From Cloacibacterium rupense (GTDB lineage Bacteria > Bacteroidota > Bacteroidia > Flavobacteriales > Weeksellaceae): DNA of 38,997 nucleotides. Below, one piece after another: positions 24,776-31,672 of the stretch. The translations under genes were made by a program, and so were the position numbers. The stretch spans positions 300,628-339,624 of the forward strand of contig NZ_BMLV01000003.1 of NCBI RefSeq assembly GCF_014645495.1, in the 5' to 3' direction. The notes beneath the pieces are model-generated. The model ran no database searches, had not been told where the DNA came from, and was given only the letters and a program-made list of their open reading frames with translations. Within the stretch, counting starts at the first letter, position 1. Every line of letters starts with the position of its first letter.

Positions 24776-24851
24776 AGTTTTAAAATTTTAAGTTAATAAT
24801 TTTGTTAATTTGACTTTATAAAGTTATAACTTTTTTTAAATCAACAAAATA

Positions 24852-25808
24852 TTAATTCCTTTTTTTAAAAAAAGAGTCTACAAACTCCTCTCCATTGAAA
24901 AGTTGTAAATCTTCCATTTTCTCGCCTACACCTATATATTTTACGGGAATTTGAAATTGGTCTGAGATACCGATTACCACACCTCCTTTGGCAGTTCCAT
25001 CTAATTTGGTTACCGCTAGAGCAGTAACTTCTGTAGCAGCAGTAAATTGCTTTGCTTGTTCGAAAGCGTTTTGCCCTGTAGAGCCATCTAAAACCAATAG
25101 AACTTCGTGTGGAGCATCTGGCAAAACTTTTTGCATCACTCTTTTAATTTTCGAAAGTTCGTTCATCAGATTCACTTTATTGTGCAATCTTCCTGCGGTA
25201 TCTATAATTACTACATCTGCATTTTGGGCTACTGCACTTTGTACTGTATCAAAAGCTACAGATGCCGGGTCGCTCCCCATATTTTGCTTTACAATAGGCA
25301 CGCCTACCCTTTCACTCCATATCACCAATTGATCTACTGCAGCCGCTCTGAAAGTATCTGCAGCGCCTAAAACCACTTTCAAACCTTGAGATTTGAACTG
25401 ATGAGCTAGCTTCCCTATGGTTGTAGTTTTTCCTACACCATTTACGCCAACCACCATAATTACATAAGGTTTTTTGGTTTCGTCTATATTTTTGGATTGA
25501 GAATGAGGATTTTCTAGCAGTAATCCAGAAATTTCTTCACGGAGAATCTGGTCTAGTTCTGCGGTATTTACATATTTATCGCGCTCTACTCTAGCTTCTA
25601 TTCTTTCAATAATTTTAACTGTGGTATTTACCCCAACATCAGAAGCTATTAGAACATCTTCTAGATCATCTAAAACCTCATCATCAACTTTGGATTTACC
25701 AACTACTGCTCTAGAAATTTTATCAAAAAAACCTTGACTAGATTTTTCTAAACCTTTATCTAAAGATTCTTTTTCTTCTTTTTTAAAAATATTTTTAAAC
25801 CAACTCAT
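24852..25808 (-). CDS. ftsY: Signal recognition particle receptor FtsY
   Basis: 318 residues: the NG domain only, with a short N-terminal part (no long acidic A domain, as usual in Bacteroidetes). It receives SRP-ribosome-nascent-chain complexes at the inner membrane; both SRP GTPases hydrolyse GTP together. Seen: G1 VVGVNGVGKTTTIGKLAHQF, GAADTFRAAAVDQL (the insertion-box region), G3 IIDTAGRLHNKVNLM, G4 VTKLDGTAKGGV, and the closing KYIGVGEKMEDLQLFN. It lies downstream of rpmB-rpmG-DUF4295 on the same strand, but a terminator with a 140-base gap separates it from the ribosomal genes, so coupling of expression is partial at best. Confidence 0.97.
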   Translation of the reverse strand: MSWFKNIFKKEEKESLDKGLEKSSQGFFDKISRAVVGKSKVDDEVLDDLEDVLIASDVGVNTTVKIIERIEARVERDKYVNTAELDQILREEISGLLLENPHSQSKNIDETKKPYVIMVVGVNGVGKTTTIGKLAHQFKSQGLKVVLGAADTFRAAAVDQLVIWSERVGVPIVKQNMGSDPASVAFDTVQSAVAQNADVVIIDTAGRLHNKVNLMNELSKIKRVMQKVLPDAPHEVLLVLDGSTGQNAFEQAKQFTAATEVTALAVTKLDGTAKGGVVIGISDQFQIPVKYIGVGEKMEDLQLFNGEEFVDSFFKKRN

Positions 25809-25889
25809 ACTATGATTTGAAATTTGACATTTGAAATATATTCACGATTTTAAGTTATACTAAAGGCTCGTGAATTGAAGGCACAAAGA

Positions 25890-25926
25890 TAACAAAAAAA
25901 CTACCCAAAATAAATTGAGTAGTTTT
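25890..25926 (-). terminator. Terminator after the rpmB-rpmG-DUF4295 genes
   Basis: Stem AAAACTACCCAA / TTGAGTAGTTTT (25897-25908, 25915-25926, one mismatch), loop of six, followed on the minus strand by seven T residues. Confidence 0.8.
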
Positions 25927-25949
25927 ATATATTTACAAAAGTCTAATGA

Positions 25950-26105
25950 TTATTTTTTCAAATAACCGTCTACTTCGTCTGCGTTCATTACTTTTTCTTC
26001 GAAAACGTAAGCTCCAGTTTTAGGAGACTTTACCATTTTGATTACTTTGGTCATTTTTTTAGATCCTGCTCCACCTTGTAGCGTTGCAACAACTTTCTTT
26101 GCCAT
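25950..26105 (-). CDS. DUF4295 family small protein
   Basis: 51 residues: MAKKVVATLQGGAGSKKMTK, then VIKMVKSPKTGAYVFEEKVM and a short acidic end (NADEVDGYLKK). This is the Bacteroidetes DUF4295 family, always short and encoded beside rpmG. Basic N terminus and position among ribosomal genes suggest a ribosome-associated role, as inference; no function is established. It starts 19 bases after rpmG and is followed by a terminator. Confidence 0.88.
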   Translation of the reverse strand: MAKKVVATLQGGAGSKKMTKVIKMVKSPKTGAYVFEEKVMNADEVDGYLKK

Positions 26106-26124
26106 CTTTAATTATTTTATAAGA

Positions 26125-26307
26125 TTACTTAATTTCTTTGTGAACTGTGTACTTTTTAAGAACCGGATTGTACTTTTTAAGTTCTAATCTTTCCGTAGTG
26201 TTCTTTTTGTTTTTGGTGGTAATGTATCTAGACATACCAGCTACACCAGTTTCTTTGTGCTCAGTGCACTCAAGAATTACTTGAACTCTATTTCCTTTCT
26301 TAGCCAT
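26125..26307 (-). CDS. rpmG: Large-subunit ribosomal protein bL33
   Basis: 60 residues, full length. Seen: [37 protein letters not shown] and the basic C terminus [14 protein letters not shown]. It has one Cys (Cys14) and no CxxC pair, so it is the zinc-free (C-) form. It is a small basic protein near the E site of the 50S subunit. Eight bases after rpmB, same operon. Confidence 0.96.
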   Translation of the reverse strand: MAKKGNRVQVILECTEHKETGVAGMSRYITTKNKKNTTERLELKKYNPVLKKYTVHKEIK

Positions 26308-26315
26308 TTTCTTAA

Positions 26316-26552
26316 TTATTTAATAAATCCGTTTCTAGTTGCTCTTTCTATTGCTTCTTCGATACCAATTTTATTGATAACTCTCAAACCATGAGCAGAA
26401 ACTCTTAAAGTAACGCTTTTTTCTTGCTCTGGAAGATAAAATTTCTTCTCTAGTAAATTAATTTCAAAACGTCTTTTCGTTTTGTTATTCGCGTGAGAAA
26501 CATTGTTTCCTACCATTGCACGCTTACCTGTTATTTGGCAAATTCTAGACAT
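26316..26552 (-). CDS. rpmB: Large-subunit ribosomal protein bL28
   Basis: 78 residues. Seen: [40 protein letters not shown], and [19 protein letters not shown], the standard bL28 segments. The N-terminal Cys5 stands alone, with no zinc set. First gene of the rpmB-rpmG-DUF4295 unit, behind a promoter with near-ideal spacing at 26597-26627. Confidence 0.96.
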   Translation of the reverse strand: MSRICQITGKRAMVGNNVSHANNKTKRRFEINLLEKKFYLPEQEKSVTLRVSAHGLRVINKIGIEEAIERATRNGFIK

Positions 26553-26596
26553 ATCTCGATGTTCTTTTTTACTACTATGTATTTATTTTGAGTGTG

Positions 26597-26627
26597 CAAA
26601 ATTATGGATATTTTTTTTAACTCACAA
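26597..26627 (-). promoter_or_regulatory. Promoter of the rpmB operon
   Basis: On the minus strand: TTG (26627-26625), 20 bases, TAATTTTG (26604-26597). The leader to the rpmB ATG is about 40 bases, room for regulation, but no clear hairpin is seen. Confidence 0.7.
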
Positions 26628-26684
26628 GTTTTCTAAGAAATTAATTTCTATTTTTTTGAAATTATTTTCCTAAACTTTTTGCAC

Positions 26685-28310
26685 TTACTTTTTAGAGGCA
26701 ATTTTCTCACCAAAATGATAGATGAGTAAAAATCCGAGCACAAAGATAGCAATTCTGGAGATTAAATCACCCGTTTTTGTATAAATAGATTTTTCTTCTA
26801 GTAAATTAGCTGTAACCGCTAGTGCTGTTTGGTCACCATAAAAAGTATCTTCTACAATATCTCCTCTTGCATTAATATGCGCTGAAATCCCGCTATTAGC
26901 AGCTCTAACGATTTCTCTGCGTGTTTCTATAGCTCTTAATCTAGCATAAGATAGCAATTGTTTATGTCCTTCGGAATTATCCCACCAAGAATCATTGGTC
27001 ATAATCGCGAGAAGATTAGCTCCGTTTTTCACATAATCGGTTACAAATTCTCCGTAGATACTTTCATAGCAGATAATTGGGGCTACTTTTGCTTTGTTAA
27101 ATTTATTGATGAATACTTTTCTCTCCTTATCTATTCCTAAAGAAGTAGTTGCGCCACCAAAATCTAACATAGCATCTCCTAAAATAGGTTTTAAAAATCT
27201 AATATAAGGGAAAATTTCTACACCAGGTACCAATTTACCTTTATGATAGACTTCCACATTTTGATTGGGAATAATCTGCAATGCCGAATTGTAAGAATTC
27301 ACCCAAAGTCCATCTTGTATTTTTACAGAATAATTTTCTGTTTCGCTTTCATTAAACAAATATTTATGCGTAGAAGCGCCCGTCATTAATATAGATTGAG
27401 GATGTTTTATTAAAAATTCTTTTGCAATATTAATAGAAAGACTTTTATTAAATCCATTTTCACTAAGACTACCTCTTCCAGGGAATGCTGTTTCTGGCGC
27501 TATGTAGAAATCTACTTTTCCTTTCGAATTTTGTTCAGCCAAAGTCAATAGTTCATCTAAAATTTGCAAAGAATCTTTAGAATATTTTTCATTATAAGGA
27601 TCTAATTCTGGCTGAAGCAAAACTACATTTACATTGCCAACAGATCTTTCTTGATAACTATTGTATTTATAGATAGAAATTAGAATCGGGAGAAAAATAA
27701 CAGCCATCAAAATTGATACATTTTTAATTAAATCTTTTCTAATTCTGCCCGCTTCCCAAATTCTGATGGTATAAAAGGTAAAAACATTAATCAATAAAAT
27801 CCAGAAACTACCACCTGTTGCGCCGATTGTATCATACCATTGAATGACTTTAGGATACTCAGAAAAAACATTTCCTAAATTTAACCAAGGCCAAGTAAAC
27901 TCCCAACTGAGGTGAAATCTCTCAAAGCTCAACCAAATTGCAACAAAAAACACCAATCCGAAATAGGTACCTCTTACTTTTTTGTACCAATAATATAGTT
28001 GAAAAGTAGAACTCATCAACAAAGAATTGGCAAATAACGGAATAGTAACCGCCAATAAAGAATTGCTACCATCAGGATTTTTGGCATAGTACAACCAACC
28101 TGTTGTTACCAAATTCCAGATGAAAAATGTAAAATAACTCAAGCCAAAAACAGCCCAACCTTTTCTTTTGATTTTTGAGAATTTAGAAATCTCTTGCTCC
28201 ATCAATAATAGCGGAACAAAAGCAAAAAATATAAAAAACGGAACACCATAGGTAGGCCAAGACACGCTAAAAAGCAAAGCCGAAATTGCTGCAAGAATAA
28301 TATATTTCAT
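26685..28310 (-). CDS. lnt: Apolipoprotein N-acyltransferase
   Basis: 541 residues from the ATG at 28310; an in-frame extension upstream has no support. Lnt adds a third acyl chain to lipoproteins in the inner membrane. Residues 1-200 are six or so hydrophobic segments; then a periplasmic nitrilase domain with the catalytic triad: Glu in IAPETAFPG, Lys in YHKGKLVPGVE, and Cys in IICYESIYGEF. A final hydrophobic segment (ISRIAIFVLGFLLIYHF) anchors the C terminus. This window encodes at least five lipoproteins that would be its substrates. Terminator not identified; the gene runs up to the rpmB promoter region. Confidence 0.94.
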   Translation of the reverse strand: MKYIILAAISALLFSVSWPTYGVPFFIFFAFVPLLLMEQEISKFSKIKRKGWAVFGLSYFTFFIWNLVTTGWLYYAKNPDGSNSLLAVTIPLFANSLLMSSTFQLYYWYKKVRGTYFGLVFFVAIWLSFERFHLSWEFTWPWLNLGNVFSEYPKVIQWYDTIGATGGSFWILLINVFTFYTIRIWEAGRIRKDLIKNVSILMAVIFLPILISIYKYNSYQERSVGNVNVVLLQPELDPYNEKYSKDSLQILDELLTLAEQNSKGKVDFYIAPETAFPGRGSLSENGFNKSLSINIAKEFLIKHPQSILMTGASTHKYLFNESETENYSVKIQDGLWVNSYNSALQIIPNQNVEVYHKGKLVPGVEIFPYIRFLKPILGDAMLDFGGATTSLGIDKERKVFINKFNKAKVAPIICYESIYGEFVTDYVKNGANLLAIMTNDSWWDNSEGHKQLLSYARLRAIETRREIVRAANSGISAHINARGDIVEDTFYGDQTALAVTANLLEEKSIYTKTGDLISRIAIFVLGFLLIYHFGEKIASKK

Positions 28311-28337
28311 TGGATAAATTTCTGTTAAGAATAATCG

Positions 28338-28345
28338 CAAATTTA
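28338..28345 (-). promoter_or_regulatory. -7 promoter element of lnt
   Basis: TAAATTTG on the minus strand, 27 bases before the lnt start; no TTG at the right distance. Confidence 0.45.
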
Positions 28346-28467
28346 ATATTTTGAAAACAAATAAAGGTTTTATGAAGATTAAATAATTAAATATTTTCGA
28401 CCTTTAGAATAAAACCTATATTAAAAAAATAAAAAATTAAATACTGTAAATCAATCTATTAAAAATA

Positions 28468-28490
28468 TTATTTAAAATTATTCTAAATAA
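28468..28490 (+). promoter_or_regulatory. Fur-box-like palindrome, upstream operator of the siderophore receptor
   Basis: Arms TTATTTAAA and TCTAAATAA around a 5-base centre (ATTAT), 23 bases in all, with seven outer bases per arm perfectly complementary. It ends 2 bases before the -33 TTTG. The regulator is presumed iron-responsive (Fur family) from the downstream gene; not shown by sequence alone. Confidence 0.6.
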
Positions 28491-28492
28491 AT

Positions 28493-28523
28493 TTTGAGGA
28501 TAAAAATATCCTTTTTATTTTTG
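28493..28523 (+). promoter_or_regulatory. Promoter of the siderophore-receptor operon
   Basis: TTTG (28493-28496), exactly 19 bases, TATTTTTG (28516-28523), a complete flavobacterial promoter; start expected near 28529-28531, within the downstream operator. Confidence 0.75.
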
Positions 28524-28528
28524 CGTTG

Positions 28529-28551
28529 TTATTTTTAATAATTCTAAATAA
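28529..28551 (+). promoter_or_regulatory. Fur-box-like palindrome, downstream operator of the siderophore receptor
   Basis: Arms TTATTTTTA and TCTAAATAA around ATAAT, 23 bases. The right arm is identical to the upstream box at 28468-28490; the centres are 61 bases apart (about six helical turns). It covers the expected transcription start and ends 6 bases before the ATG. Confidence 0.55.
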
Positions 28552-28557
28552 ATATTA

Positions 28558-30783
28558 ATGAAAAAGATTATTTTTTCCGCTGCTCTTATTTCATCAGTTT
28601 TAAATGCTCAAAAAAAAGAACAAGATTCTCTTAATACAAGAACCATAGAAGATGTAAAACTGCATAAAACAGGCAATCCCAATAAAGCCAAGCTTTTTAC
28701 TACCAAATCTAATCTAAATCCAATGGAAACTCCACAGGCGATTGCTGTGGTAACACACGAGGTAATAGAACAACAGCAAGCACAACAATTGTCTGATGTG
28801 GTAAGAAACGTAAACGGCGTTTATCTAACCTCCGCTAGAGGTAGTTCACAAGATAATTTCGGGGCTAGAGGCTACACTTTTGGCAATGAAAATATTTTCA
28901 AAAACGGAAACAGAATAAATTCTGGAATTTTCCCAGAAGTTTCTGGCCTAGAACGTGTAGAAGTTTTAAAAGGTAGCGCAGCTATTCTTTACGGAAATGT
29001 AGCACCAGGAGGTATTGTAAATATGGTTACCAAAAAACCATTATTCACTTTCGGTGGAAATGCAGCCCTTAACTACGGCAGCTGGAACAATATAAAACCT
29101 ACAGTAGATGTATATGGTGCATTGACCAAAAATTCTGCTTTTAGAGTAAACGGAAGTTATGAATACAAAGACAGTTTCCGAGATGTAGTAAATTCTAAAA
29201 AACATTATTTCAACCCAAGCTTTTTATTTAATATTTCTGATAAAACCCAAATTATTTTTGAGGCAGATTATCTTAAACATCATTTTACCCCAGATTTTGG
29301 ATTGGGAAGTATCATGGATCAACAAACAGGAATTTCAAGTTTTGACACTGGTCTTTCTAGAAATGCTTTCATAGGCGCAAACTGGCAATACAATATTGCA
29401 CAAATGGCAACTTCTACCATTACTGTAAACCATCAAATCAATAGCAATTGGAACTTCAACTCTGTTGTATCCTATCAAAACTATACCAGAGATTATTTTT
29501 CAACAGAAAGAATTCAATGGTTAGTAAACACTACTAATGATGCTGTAAACCCAGAAAGAAGTTTTTATCAATCAATCAATAGAACTTACAATGAACAAAA
29601 TTATGGCGCTTTGCAATTTAATGTGAACGGAGAATTCAAAACTGGAAAAATAAAACATAAACTATTGACTGGAGCTGATACTGATTACAACAAAGCAGAT
29701 GCTTATACTTTTACAACTTCAGATGGTAAGAAGTCTTTCCCTTTTAATAATACCTCTGTTACATATCTAGATCGCCCAGAAACTTGGAACAATGTGCCAA
29801 AAATAGATTCAAAAACAAAAGAGGTGACCATAATTCCGACACAAAGATTTGGAGCTTATGTACAAGACTTACTAGACTTTGGAAAAATAAAATTCTTAGC
29901 AGGAGTTAGGTTCAACTATTTAGAAACAAAAGAAAGAACCGTTAAAAACTATATCAATAATACAGAAACAAAACTCAACACTAATAAATTAGTAGAAAAA
30001 GCTTTTTCACCAAGATTTGGTTTTGTCTATGAAATTAATGATAAAATGATGGCCTTTGCGAGTTACGCCAATTCTTTTACGCCAAACAACACTGGTTCTA
30101 ATACAGATATCTATGGAAACCCATTAGAATCTTCCGTAATAGACCAATATGAAGTAGGATTAAAAACAAACCTTATTAAAAACACTCTATCCTTAAACTT
30201 TACTGCATACCAAATAGATAACGACAACCTAGTCTCTACAGCAATTTACGATAAAGACGGTAACATCAATAGCAACACCAATCTCAAAATACTAGGCGGA
30301 AAAGCGAGAAGCCGAGGAGCAGAATTAGACATTACAGGAAATCCTACTCCTAATTTATCTTTAATTGGGGGCGTTTCTTACAACCATGCAGAATACGTGA
30401 AAACACCTGACACAAAAGGAAGCTTCATAGAAGGTGAAAGAATCGTAAGAACACCTGCTGTTACTGCAAATGCTTCTATTTTCTATACTTTATCTCAATA
30501 TGTAAAAGGCTTAAGACTAGGAATTACTGCATTTTACACTGGTGATAGATTAGCTGGCTGGAATAACACCAAATATCCTGCAGCTAATCAACAAAATAGA
30601 ATTGTTAAATTAGATGATTTCACGACAGTAGATTTTTCAGTAGGCTATCAATTCAACAAAATCTCAATCATGGGAAAAGTAGGTAATATATTTGATGTGG
30701 TAGATTATAATGTACACGAAAATTACTCTGTAAACCCTATTACACCAAGAAATTTCTATTTAACACTTAGCTATAAACTTTAA
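28558..30783 (+). CDS. TonB-dependent siderophore receptor
   Basis: 741 residues. Signal peptide MKKIIFSAALISSVLNAQ. Plug domain ~35-190: NPMETPQAIAVVTHEVIEQQ, LSDVVRNVNGVYL, FGARGYTFGNENIF, GLERVEVLKGSAAILYGNVA and GGIVNMVTKKP, the standard TonB-receptor plug signatures of the siderophore (FhuA/FoxA) class. Then a 22-strand beta barrel ending NFYLTLSYKL with a terminal aromatic-alternating strand. It imports a ferric siderophore using TonB energy; the siderophore is unknown. It has no N-terminal carboxypeptidase-like or signalling domain, so it is not a SusC or FecA-type. Iron control is suggested by the two operator-like palindromes around its promoter. Followed by a PepSY-type protein. Confidence 0.95.
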   Translation: MKKIIFSAALISSVLNAQKKEQDSLNTRTIEDVKLHKTGNPNKAKLFTTKSNLNPMETPQAIAVVTHEVIEQQQAQQLSDVVRNVNGVYLTSARGSSQDNFGARGYTFGNENIFKNGNRINSGIFPEVSGLERVEVLKGSAAILYGNVAPGGIVNMVTKKPLFTFGGNAALNYGSWNNIKPTVDVYGALTKNSAFRVNGSYEYKDSFRDVVNSKKHYFNPSFLFNISDKTQIIFEADYLKHHFTPDFGLGSIMDQQTGISSFDTGLSRNAFIGANWQYNIAQMATSTITVNHQINSNWNFNSVVSYQNYTRDYFSTERIQWLVNTTNDAVNPERSFYQSINRTYNEQNYGALQFNVNGEFKTGKIKHKLLTGADTDYNKADAYTFTTSDGKKSFPFNNTSVTYLDRPETWNNVPKIDSKTKEVTIIPTQRFGAYVQDLLDFGKIKFLAGVRFNYLETKERTVKNYINNTETKLNTNKLVEKAFSPRFGFVYEINDKMMAFASYANSFTPNNTGSNTDIYGNPLESSVIDQYEVGLKTNLIKNTLSLNFTAYQIDNDNLVSTAIYDKDGNINSNTNLKILGGKARSRGAELDITGNPTPNLSLIGGVSYNHAEYVKTPDTKGSFIEGERIVRTPAVTANASIFYTLSQYVKGLRLGITAFYTGDRLAGWNNTKYPAANQQNRIVKLDDFTTVDFSVGYQFNKISIMGKVGNIFDVVDYNVHENYSVNPITPRNFYLTLSYKL

Positions 30784-30805
30784 CTTTAAAATAAAAAATG
30801 AATCT

Positions 30806-30829
30806 AAAAGTGGAAATTATTCCACTTTT
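30806..30829 (+). terminator. Intergenic hairpin, possible attenuator
   Basis: Perfect 10-bp stem AAAAGTGGAA / TTCCACTTTT with an ATTA loop. No T run beyond the arm itself, so it may only reduce or protect the transcript between receptor and PepSY gene. Confidence 0.5.
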
Positions 30830-30860
30830 GGTGTTTAAATCAACAAAAAATTAATTTAAA

Positions 30861-31367
30861 ATGAAGAGTACAAGAACTACAATGAGACTTCTACACCGTT
30901 ACATCGGTTATTTTATGGCAGGAATTATGGCTGTTTATGCGATAAGCGGCGTTTTATTAATCTACAGAGATACCGATTTTCTGAAAAAGGAGAAAAAAAT
31001 TGAGAAAAAGATTGATGCTAACATTCCTTTAGACAAACTAGGAAAAGAATTAAAAATAAAAGGGCTAGAAGTAAAAGAACAAAAAGGAGATGTAGTTATT
31101 TTCAAAGAAGGAACATACAATTCTAAAACTGGCGAAGCAAAATATACAAAAAAAGAACTACCTTTTTTCTTAAAAAAAATGACAGAACTACACAAATCTG
31201 ATTCTAAACATAAACTTTCTTTACTAAATACAATATTCGGAATTTCCCTCCTATTCTTCGTGGTTTCCTCGTTCTGGATGTTCAATATAAAGTCAAGAAT
31301 TTTCAAGAACGGAATGATTATCACTGCAGTAGGAATCATTTTGGCATTGTTTTTGATTTTAGTATAA
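30861..31367 (+). CDS. PepSY-associated transmembrane protein
   Basis: 168 residues. The N-terminal TTMRLLHRYIGYFMAGIMAV with helix YFMAGIMAVYAISGVLLIY (17-35) matches the PepSY-associated TM family, which includes the His of the HRYIG motif that may ligate haem. A periplasmic segment of ~35-105 is lysine-rich with IDANIPLDKLGKELKI, PepSY-like. Then a second His (TELHKSD), and two more helices (LLNTIFGISLLFFVVSSFWMF and MIITAVGIILALFLILV). Larger relatives (PiuB, FoxB) reduce or strip iron from siderophores at the inner membrane; this is a short version next to a siderophore receptor, so a role in iron release is likely but inferred. Confidence 0.82.
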   Translation: MKSTRTTMRLLHRYIGYFMAGIMAVYAISGVLLIYRDTDFLKKEKKIEKKIDANIPLDKLGKELKIKGLEVKEQKGDVVIFKEGTYNSKTGEAKYTKKELPFFLKKMTELHKSDSKHKLSLLNTIFGISLLFFVVSSFWMFNIKSRIFKNGMIITAVGIILALFLILV

Positions 31368-31397
31368 TTGTAAAATCAGCAATATAATATTGATTTA

Positions 31398-31427
31398 TTG
31401 CAAATTAAATAAATATTACTATCTTTG
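31398..31427 (+). promoter_or_regulatory. Orphan promoter of the candidate small RNA
   Basis: TTG (31398-31400), exactly 19 bases, TATCTTTG (31420-31427). No + strand reading frame lies downstream before the next terminator, so it is not a promoter for an evident protein gene. Confidence 0.7.
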
Positions 31428-31433
31428 CAAAAA

Positions 31434-31618
31434 ATTTTACTACACTTTATAAGTGATTGAAAAATTGATTATTAAGTATTTACAAACATACCACTAATCA
31501 ATTTAACAAGATTTAAGTATTTTTAATAAAAATTAAATATATTTAATATAATTTAACATTTTTTCATTTGTGTTTTTGGGCGGGATAAGATATTTAATAT
31601 TTTGTCTCGCCATTTTTT
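31434..31618 (+). ncRNA. Candidate small RNA, promoter-to-terminator unit
   Basis: About 185 bases between the orphan promoter and a strong intrinsic terminator, with no ATG in any + strand frame; the longest alternative is a 14-codon GTG frame. Structure seen: hairpin CACTT-TAT-AAGTG (31443-31455); a 10-bp perfect stem AAATTGATTA / TAATCAATTT (31462-31471 and 31495-31504) with a 23-base loop; a 16-base palindrome ATTAAATATATTTAAT (31532-31547); and the terminator. It fills the 305-base gap between the PepSY gene and the ABC-F gene. I do not recognise the family; flavobacterial 6S RNA (6S-Flavo) and Flavo-1 are candidates that I cannot test. Confidence 0.6.
31579..31618 (+). terminator. Intrinsic terminator of the candidate small RNA
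   Basis: A 15-bp stem (31579-31593 with 31597-31611; begins GGCGGGAT, ends GTCTCGCC, with three G-T pairs and a TTA loop) then ATTTTTTAT. On the minus strand no T run follows, so it acts on + transcripts. Confidence 0.85.
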
Positions 31619-31621
31619 ATA

Positions 31622-31650
31622 CAAAAAAATCCGACTTTAAACGCCGGATT
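31622..31650 (-). terminator. Terminator of the ABC-F gene
   Basis: Stem AATCCG / CGGATT (31628-31633, 31645-31650); on the minus strand the hairpin runs into seven T residues. Confidence 0.75.
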
Positions 31651-31672
31651 ATCTTTATATAAATGTATAAAA

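Noticed and set aside
28365-28417. Inverted repeat AGGTTTTA / TAAAACCT in the lnt-receptor gap
   Set aside because: Eight-bp arms 37 bases apart in AT-rich DNA are expected by chance and do not align with the promoter.
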